From NCBI GenBank assembly GCA_946480965.1, contig CAMLMI010000326.1, forward strand, positions 1 to 5,519: DNA of 5,519 bases. Reading direction: 5' to 3'. Origin of the DNA: an uncultured Verrucomicrobiales bacterium (lineage in GTDB: Bacteria; Verrucomicrobiota; Verrucomicrobiae; Limisphaerales; CANJSG01). The position numbers and the translations under genes were made by a program. The notes below the pieces were generated by a model. It worked only from the letters and a program-made list of their open reading frames with translations, made no database searches and was not told the origin of the DNA. Below are positions 1 through 4,404 of the stretch, piece after piece; positions within the stretch are counted from its first letter, which is position 1; the number at the start of each line of letters is the position of its first letter.

Positions 1-444
1 ATCTCACTGGAGACACCGACACCTGGACCGACGCCGCAGCACTACAACGGTGGATTTCGCGCCAAAGGGAAGGCATCGATTAGTCTCGTTGGAAGCAATG
101 AAGTTTTCATAAATGCAGACGCATTTATTACGTCCCTTAATTCCCAAGATCCTCAGGTTGTATTTCCGGACAAGGCTTATCGCATCATCGATTCGGCATT
201 GGATGGTGCATTGGAAGTTCGTCTCGTTAATCCAGCCGCTGGATCGATCGACACATACTCATATTCCAGGGACGGCTGGGACGCCAAAATGACATGGCAC
301 GACACAGACGACCATCATTCATTGACGGTATCCAAAAATGGTGTCGTCAGTTCGTGGAGCGTCTTTGCGAGGCAACGCGAATTCAGCATCGAAACACATC
401 CAATTGCAATCAGGGTAAGATTGAAGGGGGAGAGAGAGAAGTAG
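1..444 (+). CDS. Hypothetical protein, C-terminal 147 residues (5' end outside window)
   Basis: The frame is open from base 1 to a TAG at 442-444, so this is the 3' part of a gene starting to the left. The visible protein begins with a Pro/Thr-rich linker (LETPTPGPTP, residues 3-12). It continues with alternating hydrophobic and polar stretches that suggest a mainly beta-strand domain (for example SISLVGSNEVFINADAF, SLTVSKNGVVSSWSVF) and ends in a basic tail (RVRLKGEREK). I see no signal peptide, membrane segment or catalytic motif, and I do not recognise the family. An internal TTG at 199 could serve as a start, but the uninterrupted upstream frame argues against it. The gene converges on the RT module across a 226-base gap. 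Base composition is AT-rich like the RT gene, so it probably belongs to the same acquired region. Function unknown. Confidence 0.6.
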   Translation: MSLETPTPGPTPQHYNGGFRAKGKASISLVGSNEVFINADAFITSLNSQDPQVVFPDKAYRIIDSALDGALEVRLVNPAAGSIDTYSYSRDGWDAKMTWHDTDDHHSLTVSKNGVVSSWSVFARQREFSIETHPIAIRVRLKGEREK

Positions 445-478
445 AACGACTCTAAAAATGCTATCAACGCGGCTGGCA

Positions 479-523
479 AATCGCCTTTTGACACGTCCTT
501 TCCTTTCTAAGAACAAGGCGATT
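479..523. repeat. Perfect 9-bp inverted repeat in the convergent gap
   Basis: AATCGCCTT (479-487) and AAGGCGATT (515-523) are exact reverse complements separated by 27 bases. The repeat sits between the stop of the plus-strand gene (444) and the end of the RT C-terminal frame (671), where a bidirectional terminator would be expected. The long spacer and the lack of a following T-run make a standard intrinsic terminator doubtful. A protein-binding site is an alternative. I see no gene in the rest of 445-670. Confidence 0.4.
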
Positions 524-670
524 CCAACGGCCGTCCAGTAAATCCAAAATTATCGGAGAAGAAAGCCACCCGCAAAACCCACTCCAAGACCAATTCTGGC
601 TGTTCCTCCCACTCTCACTATCCGGCGTTATAGCGGAATGCCCGACGACACGTGTAGGCTGTAAACTTCA

Positions 671-925
671 CTAGATCTTTCTTTTGATCCATTTGATCAA
701 GAGTTCCTCTAGAACTGATCGCGGGCTCCAATGTTTTGCAAAAAAAGTGCGCTCCTCCAAGGGTAAACTTTTTGCCGCAAGCAAGAATGCGCTCCGTCCC
801 CACGAATCCATTCCCATTGCGTGTTCCTTTAGTTCCCGGAGCCAATCGGAGTGCTGTCCCAGCCGGGCCGCCAATATCACTTCCCGCTTTATCTCTGACC
901 CTCCGTTCTCGTAATGCTCCGTCAA
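671..925 (-). CDS. C-terminal helical segment of the reverse transcriptase, in the -1 frame
   Basis: This 84-codon frame starts with a TTG that overlaps the RT stop codon by two bases (TTGA). It encodes a charged, helix-rich sequence with WLRELKEH, WGRSAFLLAAKSLPLEE and FFAKHW, ending KWIKRKI. The pattern 'W-x-R-x-A-(hydrophobic)-x-A-x-x-x-L-P-x-x-E-R-x-x-x-x-x-W' is what I expect at the very C-terminus of UG/Abi-lineage RTs, after their helical repeats. Joined to the upstream frame it gives about 489 residues, a normal length for such RTs, whereas 405 is short. The upstream part of this frame closes at a stop (944-946), so any shift must occur between about 943 and 922. One extra base in the T-run (minus strand, 926-924) would restore a single protein. 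Alternatives are translation from TTG by coupling, ribosomal frameshifting, or a pseudogene or sequencing error. I see no canonical X XXY YYZ slippery heptamer. Confidence 0.7.
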   Translation of the reverse strand: MTEHYENGGSEIKREVILAARLGQHSDWLRELKEHAMGMDSWGRSAFLLAAKSLPLEERTFFAKHWSPRSVLEELLIKWIKRKI

Positions 926-2139
926 ATCTGAAAAGTGATCGCCTTAAGCAGGCGATCCGAGACGCCACTTATGTCAAATTCGCCAGCTAAGGCAACCGAG
1001 AGCAGATAGTGACAAACAGACGACAGCGCAGGAATCATACGATCCATATTGTCCAAACAGAACACAACTCCTCCCGGATGCCCTGTTTGAGTGAGGCGGC
1101 GCAGAAACCAGCGAAGGCGAACAAAATCTACAGATCCACTAGAGAGATAGTCTTCGAGTATTCGCTCAATCGATTCTCTAGAAATTATTCTGAAATCTTC
1201 CTGCGATAGCTTGCTTAATGTAATTGTCGAATACGGATTCCCTCCAGAATACTTCCTGATCACGGAAATCAATTCCGATTCCTTTTCGCTGATTGGGCGA
1301 TCTTCAATCATTTCTTTAGCATGAGCTACTATTTCGCTCTTGTTGAGAAATGCAGTTTTGCTCTTGTTGAGAATCAACCTTTGCTGTGAATCCAGAACAC
1401 CGGCGATTGTGTAAAGGTGCTTTTGGCAATCAGTTTTGTTCTTTCCGAAGACCACAATGTCGTCGACATACCTAATGAACGTGATGCCCCGGCTCTTGAG
1501 GGCGTTGTCTAGAGGGATTAGCGTCGCTTCAGCGAGCAAGTGAACAGCATGAGGCCCCACTGGTATCCCTCTGGAAACTTTCGCCGTTAAGCTTTCCAAA
1601 AGGGAAATTAACCACTTAATAGATTGATTCTGGAATCCAGAGTCGATCAGTTGGTTTTCGAGAGTGTGGTGGTAAATCTGATTGTAAAAGTCAGAGATGT
1701 CCAAGACTAGAGCCGCTTCATGCCATGATCCAAGCCGGGCGCATTGTTTCCAGAATGGCGTCCAATCGTGATTCCGATTGTAAAGCCAACCGTCGATATG
1801 GGGATCAAATCGGTTGCTAAATACAATATTCTCGGTTACCGGAATTCGTCGTTGTTCTATAAGATGCCCGCATTCGTATATCAAACTTGTGAGCAACACG
1901 CTATCTAGCGGGTTTAGCTGGGTCGCTCTGCGAAACGAGACCTCATCCTTTGGAACCATGAAGCGCCGAGCCGGCTCTGGGGTGAAATCAGAGATGCTTT
2001 TCGCAGTCAGTGCAGCGACGACCTCGGTTTCCAAGATCGAAAGCGCTTCAATCTCAGCCGCCCACGGAAAGAGATCTGAATCGCCAATGTTGGAGAGGTG
2101 TTTCAGGGCCCACTTAATCGAATCTGGTTTTAGAACCAT
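922..2139 (-). CDS. Reverse transcriptase of the UG/Abi lineage (candidate defence-associated RT)
   Basis: RNA-directed DNA polymerase of 405 residues in this frame. Visible motifs, in order: an N-terminal RT0/1-like block RRATQLNPLDSVLLTSL (70-86); motif A with LVLDISDFYNQIYHH (144-158; D147 first metal ligand); motif B RGIPVGPHAVHLLAEA (190-205); motif C YVDD (224-227; D226 and D227 metal ligands) followed by IVVFG; and the post-catalytic LNKSKT Lys block (257-262). The IPVGP motif B and the C-terminal helical region, with no group II maturase domain and no retron-type VTG or NAxxH motifs, place it with UG/Abi RTs. Several of these are known anti-phage systems (DRT, AbiA, AbiK); I cannot name the subgroup. 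The start is ATG at 2139 with no clear Shine-Dalgarno, 77 bases after the integrase stop and co-directional with it. The protein stops just before its expected C-terminal segment, which continues in the -1 frame (671-925). AT-rich compared with its right-hand neighbours, consistent with transfer. Confidence 0.88.
   Translation of the reverse strand: MVLKPDSIKWALKHLSNIGDSDLFPWAAEIEALSILETEVVAALTAKSISDFTPEPARRFMVPKDEVSFRRATQLNPLDSVLLTSLIYECGHLIEQRRIPVTENIVFSNRFDPHIDGWLYNRNHDWTPFWKQCARLGSWHEAALVLDISDFYNQIYHHTLENQLIDSGFQNQSIKWLISLLESLTAKVSRGIPVGPHAVHLLAEATLIPLDNALKSRGITFIRYVDDIVVFGKNKTDCQKHLYTIAGVLDSQQRLILNKSKTAFLNKSEIVAHAKEMIEDRPISEKESELISVIRKYSGGNPYSTITLSKLSQEDFRIISRESIERILEDYLSSGSVDFVRLRWFLRRLTQTGHPGGVVFCLDNMDRMIPALSSVCHYLLSVALAGEFDISGVSDRLLKAITFQI
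937..957 (-). repeat. 8-bp hairpin just before the RT frame break
   Basis: On the minus strand GATCGCCT and AGGCGATC form a perfect 8-bp stem with a five-base loop (GCTTA), followed by ACTTTTC. It lies inside the last 15 codons of the RT frame, 5' of the T-runs where the frame changes. The stem-plus-short-T-run shape resembles a weak intrinsic terminator, but it falls within coding sequence and T-richness is low. Upstream placement is not the usual arrangement for stimulating -1 frameshifting, where structures lie downstream. The hairpin is seen directly; any role is inference. Confidence 0.5.
1336..1373. repeat. 14-bp direct repeat, 24 bases apart, inside the RT gene
   Basis: GCTCTTGTTGAGAA occurs at 1336-1349 and again at 1360-1373. 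The 24-base offset keeps the frame, so the protein shows a duplicated LNKS (residues 257-260 and 265-268) just after the palm motifs. This may be a small in-frame duplication of eight codons or convergent codon use; the first copy (LNKSKT) fits the expected conserved Lys block. Confidence 0.6.
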
Positions 2140-2216
2140 TTTAATTTGGGCTTAATTGTTCCGCCTTGTTGACATGTGAGGTTCTTGGAGATGTCCCAAA
2201 TCCCCTTTGCGTTCAA
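2140..2216 (-). other. Integrase-RT spacer with nested inverted repeats; possible leader or small structured RNA
   Basis: The 77-base gap between the integrase stop and the RT start is bracketed by TTAATTG (2152-2158) and CAATTAA (2214-2220, overlapping the integrase stop), an exact 7-bp inverted repeat. Inside it GACAT (2171-2175) and ATGTC (2191-2195) form a second inverted repeat. I see no strong Shine-Dalgarno before the RT ATG and no convincing -35/-10 pair on the minus strand. Some DRT systems carry a non-coding RNA template upstream of the RT, so the gap deserves a structural check, but it is short and AT-rich pairs can occur by chance. It may simply be an operonic spacer. Confidence 0.3.
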
Positions 2217-3335
2217 TTAAATTTCCCGATCTGGCGCAATTCCCCAATACGCTGATGCTTGATCTCTTGTAACCAGGGCCTTGTAGTGTCGATGCAGCAT
2301 GTCAAGTGAATGCCCAAGCATCGTCGCCACCCGTTCCGCGCTCCCGCATTCCGCCAGCCAATAGCTCGCTGCGCTGTGCCGGGTGATGTCCTTCGGCCAG
2401 TCCTTCCACCCCAACGCCTCCCGCATCCCGCGATAGGCCCGACGACGGGCTTCTTGGTGCAACGGAAGGTCGCTTCCGTTGCGTTGGGCGAACCTGAGCC
2501 ATTCTAGCGCAGAAGGCTGCGGGTAGACGATCCGCCGTCGCCGGACTTTGCTGGTCTGGGCCTCTACAACCACCAAACCTTCGGCGAGCTGGATTTGATC
2601 CCATCGGGTTTGGGTGGCTTCTTCGGGCCGAAGCCCGCACAGCGTCGTCAGAACAAACCACGCCAGCGCCCGAGGGCGTTCCTGACAGAGCCACTTGAGG
2701 CAGGTTTCGAGCTGTTTCGGGGTGAACACGGCGGGGGGCTTTTCAACCCGTTTGACCCGTTCGACTTTCTCGACCGGGTTTTCGGCGACCCATCGCTTCC
2801 TTAGGGCGAACGAAAAGAGAGTCGAGATCATGGCCCGAAAATGTGGCCGCGACTTCGGCGGAATGTCCTCAAGAAATAGGTTCACCTCAGCCGACGTGAC
2901 CCGGTCGATCTTCGCCTCTTCCCTGCCCTTCGTGAACCGCCGGAGGCAGGAATCGAGGTGGTCTACGTATCGGCGAGCCCGACCTGATTCCAGTTTGGCG
3001 CTTCCAAGTTGGGACAAGGCGACTTTCAGGGTGGGCGCGGTGCTCTCCGGTTCCTTGGGCGGTTCAGCCTGGTAGGTGGTGACTACTTTCAGAAGGTCCA
3101 AATTTCGGCGTTGCGACTCGCGATGGACCAAGACGAGTCGGATTTTCTCGTCGACGGTCAAATCCCTCCAAGCCTCCGCGATCTCCTGCATGTCCTTCTG
3201 GACCTCTTTCGCCAGTTGATCCGCTTCTGCCTTCGAGCCAAAGAAGGAGCGTTCCCGAATCCCGCCAACCCGGCGGTCGACCACCCAAACGCTCTTCCCA
3301 CGAAGAAGCGTGGAACGAACAGTTACCTTGCCCAT
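2217..3335 (-). CDS. Tyrosine recombinase/phage-type integrase
   Basis: Site-specific recombinase expected to excise and integrate the element by cutting DNA through a covalent 3'-phosphotyrosine. With the start chosen here it has 372 residues. An N-terminal arm-binding-like region (GKSVWVVDRRVGG... with a SKAEADQLAKEV helix) is followed by a core-binding helical domain (about 102-195) and the catalytic domain: R236 (LCGLRPEEA), K263 (QTSKVRRR), R319-H320 in KDITRHSAASYW, H342 (MLGHSLD) and the nucleophile Y351 (HRHYKAL). The first His of the usual H-x-x-R is Asp (D316). The start is the ATG at 3335 because AGGGAGGG lies five bases upstream; an in-frame ATG at 3380 would add 15 residues over that site and the 11-bp repeats, and is less likely. 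It lies beside tRNA-Pro, reads away from it, and is followed by the RT gene in the same direction. GC-rich, unlike the RT. Confidence 0.93.
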   Translation of the reverse strand: MGKVTVRSTLLRGKSVWVVDRRVGGIRERSFFGSKAEADQLAKEVQKDMQEIAEAWRDLTVDEKIRLVLVHRESQRRNLDLLKVVTTYQAEPPKEPESTAPTLKVALSQLGSAKLESGRARRYVDHLDSCLRRFTKGREEAKIDRVTSAEVNLFLEDIPPKSRPHFRAMISTLFSFALRKRWVAENPVEKVERVKRVEKPPAVFTPKQLETCLKWLCQERPRALAWFVLTTLCGLRPEEATQTRWDQIQLAEGLVVVEAQTSKVRRRRIVYPQPSALEWLRFAQRNGSDLPLHQEARRRAYRGMREALGWKDWPKDITRHSAASYWLAECGSAERVATMLGHSLDMLHRHYKALVTRDQASAYWGIAPDREI

Positions 3336-3347
3336 TCCGCCCTCCCT
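3336..3347 (-). promoter_or_regulatory. Strong Shine-Dalgarno that fixes the integrase start
   Basis: Read on the minus strand, AGGGAGGG (3347-3340) ends five bases before ATG 3335-3333. No comparable purine run precedes the in-frame ATG at 3380, so the shorter start is preferred. Confidence 0.7.
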
Positions 3348-3367
3348 GTTGCCACTTTGTTGCCACA
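3347..3367. repeat. Two tandem copies of an 11-bp unit (TGTTGCCAC core)
   Basis: TGTTGCCAC occurs at 3347-3355 and 3358-3366, exactly 11 bases apart, so both copies face nearly the same side of the helix. They lie immediately upstream of the integrase ribosome-binding site. Short directly repeated sites next to an integrase gene are typical of arm-type binding sites for the recombinase N-domain, or of an autoregulatory operator. The repeat is plain in the sequence; the binding role is inferred. Confidence 0.5.
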
Positions 3368-3382
3368 TTTCGAGGTGCATAA

Positions 3383-3407
3383 CGACGTTTTGTGGCGCTC
3401 AACGTCG
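3383..3407. promoter_or_regulatory. Perfect 7-bp dyad upstream of integrase, operator candidate
   Basis: CGACGTT (3383-3389) and AACGTCG (3401-3407) are exact reverse complements with centres 18 bases apart. The dyad lies about 50-70 bases upstream of the chosen integrase start, where promoter and operator elements would be expected. No clear -10/-35 pair was identified. It could be a repressor, excisionase or recombinase site. Confidence 0.4.
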
Positions 3408-3454
3408 CAAATCGGGAGGGACAGCCGCAGTCCAAGCGGCGGGAAACAGACGCG

Positions 3455-3480
3455 AAAAACCCTTATTTTTAAGGTTTTTT
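3455..3480 (-). terminator. Terminator-like hairpin after tRNA-Pro
   Basis: AAAAACC-CTTA pairs with TAAG-GGTTTTT-type sequence across a short T loop, with one bulged C and T-runs on both sides, so it could act in either direction. It begins 24 bases past the encoded CCA of the tRNA. The stem is AT-rich and weak except for the two GC pairs. The most likely role is ending the tRNA transcript and insulating the integrase from it. Confidence 0.5.
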
Positions 3481-3503
3481 GAGGGAAATGGGTGCGGAAG
3501 GAA

Positions 3504-3530
3504 TGGTCGGGGCGGTGAGATTTGAACTCA
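3504..3530 (-). other. Presumed attachment site at the tRNA-Pro 3' end
   Basis: The integrase next door reads away from the tRNA and no other tRNA is nearby, so the 3' end of this tRNA (T-arm, acceptor strand, CCA) is the expected recombination target. The core extent is a guess because the partner copy lies outside the window. Confidence 0.35.
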
Positions 3531-3581
3531 CGACCTCTTGCACCCGAAGCAAGCGCGCTAGCCAAACTACGCTACGCCCCG
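3504..3581 (-). tRNA. tRNA-Pro (anticodon CGG)
   Basis: On the minus strand the full cloverleaf folds. The acceptor stem CGGGGCG/CGCCCCG is seven perfect pairs. The D-arm is GCGT/GCGC with GG in a ten-base loop. The anticodon stem CTTGC/GCAAG encloses TTCGGGT, giving anticodon CGG (reads CCG, proline). The variable loop is five bases, and the T-arm GTGAG/CTCAC encloses TTCAAAT. The discriminator is A, as usual for proline tRNAs, and CCA is encoded (3506-3504). The gene is intact, so any element inserted here preserved its function. The preceding minus-strand gene ends 81 bases upstream. Confidence 0.97.
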
Positions 3582-3662
3582 ACGAGGGCGAAAAACTGAA
3601 CACCGAAGGTCGCGATTGCAATTCCCTTTTTCAGGAAACCTCGCGTCCTTGGCGAAATCTCC

Positions 3663-4157
3663 TCACACCACCGCAGCGTCGTTCAGCACCGCCACGGCCA
3701 AACGTTCGGTCGCGTGCTTTTCCGCCACCGCCCGGCGCAGGCGGATCGCTTCGGCGGCGAACACCTCGCCGGGACGCAACACCGCCGATCGCAGCACGAA
3801 CTCCGCGAGACACGAAGCCACCAGGGAGAAATGCCGAAGCCGGAACGCCCTCACCTCCGAAGCGGCGATCCCCGTTCCAGCCGTCATCCAACGCACTGCG
3901 GGATTCTGCTTGGCCTCGCGTTCGACGTCTTCCGAACGGAACCACCCGCGCGCATAGCACAGGACCATCGCCCCTAGGAGCACTTCCGCGCGTTGGCGTT
4001 GATCCCGAGGCAACCGCGACGGGATGAGCGGACGTTCCACGAATTCCCGCGCCACCTCCATCGCCAGCCCCACGCTCCGCGCCTCCACGGACGAGACGGA
4101 GCATCCGGTGTCGGTATCGGCTTGGCTCGGGGCGGAATCGGTGTCGGCAATGTTCAT
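3663..4157 (-). CDS. Small protein resembling a transposase N-terminal (DUF772-like) domain
   Basis: A 164-residue protein. After a low-complexity acidic Ser/Asp/Thr-rich N-terminus (1-25), the segment from about 34 to 125 is helical. It contains LLGAMVLCYARGWFRSEDVE (60-79) and then NPAVRWMTAG with EVRAFRLRH (85-109). That layout ('...LCYA-G-RSSR-IER--x-NPAFRWL-G-...-FR--H') is what I know from the N-terminal domain of IS5/IS1182-type transposases. There is no following DDE catalytic domain; the C-terminus is a basic helix (AIRLRRAVAEKHATERLAVAVL, in two halves around 137-158). It may be a domesticated or truncated transposase fragment, or a lineage-specific DNA-binding protein. The ATG at 4157 has no strong Shine-Dalgarno; M33 is an alternative. 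It is divergent from metH and upstream of tRNA-Pro on the same strand. A longer overlapping minus-strand frame (3631-4413) is arginine/glycine-rich and looks like a GC shadow. Confidence 0.65.
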   Translation of the reverse strand: MNIADTDSAPSQADTDTGCSVSSVEARSVGLAMEVAREFVERPLIPSRLPRDQRQRAEVLLGAMVLCYARGWFRSEDVEREAKQNPAVRWMTAGTGIAASEVRAFRLRHFSLVASCLAEFVLRSAVLRPGEVFAAEAIRLRRAVAEKHATERLAVAVLNDAAVV

Positions 4158-4404
4158 GGCTCAAAAGCTGGTAGTTCGTTGTGTCGATCCGGAGACATTC
4201 CCGAGACAAAACCGGCAAACTGTTTCGGGACTTCACCGGTTCATCGTCACAACATCCGGCGGCTTGATGCTCCAAATGCTCCGATCGGAAGAATCTTCGC
4301 GACATCCGCCAATCCTGGCACTGAAACGGACATATCCACGCATCTTGATGGGATGATTTTAATTCTGGTGAAAGGTCGGAACCGCACTTAATTTCATCCT
4401 CATT
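4158..4404. promoter_or_regulatory. Divergent promoter region upstream of metH
   Basis: This 247-base region separates the small transposase-like protein from metH, so it must hold promoters for both directions. I could not pick out convincing -35/-10 boxes. I looked for the B12-box and associated core of a cobalamin riboswitch and for SAM or SAH riboswitch signatures, which often control methionine genes, and did not recognise any. The one clear structure is the hairpin at 4199-4230. Confidence 0.4.
4199..4230 (+). other. 10-bp RNA hairpin in the metH upstream region
   Basis: TCCCGAGACA (4199-4208) pairs with TGTTTCGGGA (4221-4230) over all ten positions as RNA on the plus strand, with one G-U pair and a 12-base loop. 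On the minus strand that pair becomes an A-C mismatch, so the fold favours the metH direction. No T-run follows, so it is not a simple terminator. It may be a 5'-UTR element or a dyad operator; if the metH promoter lies downstream it would be DNA-level only. Confidence 0.4.

Larger units (their letters stand above)
1..3503. mobile_element. Right end of a tRNA-Pro-associated integrative element (partial)
   Basis: The tyrosine recombinase gene lies about 170 bases from the 3' end of an intact tRNA-Pro and is read away from it. This is the usual geometry of islands that recombine at the 3' end of a tRNA gene. Cargo visible here is an RT gene and the end of an unknown plus-strand gene, both clearly AT-richer than the metH side. 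The far boundary, which should carry a second copy of part of the tRNA 3' end, is not in this window, and I saw no such copy in 1-3500. The element call is inference from gene order and composition; the exact right boundary near 3503 is assumed. Confidence 0.55.

Noticed and set aside
922..946. Canonical -1 ribosomal slippery heptamer at the RT frame break
   Set aside because: No X XXY YYZ heptamer in the correct phase is present; only T4 and T3 runs are seen, and the nearby hairpin lies upstream instead of downstream.
618..968. 116-codon minus-strand frame across the RT end
   Set aside because: It is the third frame over the same region and encodes Arg/Gly-rich sequence without RT-like patterns; the 671-925 frame carries the expected RT tail.
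922..2139. Retron or group II intron RT
   Set aside because: There is no retron VTG or NAxxH motif, no maturase or endonuclease domain and no intron-like RNA; motif B is IPVGP instead of the QG-type motifs of those groups.
2167..2175. TTGACA-like -35 box at about 2169 on the plus strand
   Set aside because: No matching -10 at the right distance is seen, and it points away from the RT and integrase reading direction, into the 3' end of the integrase gene.
4158..4404. Cobalamin or SAM riboswitch before metH
   Set aside because: A GGTGAAA stretch at 4367 looks slightly like part of a B12 riboswitch, but the conserved B12-box GCCACTG and the rest of the core are absent.
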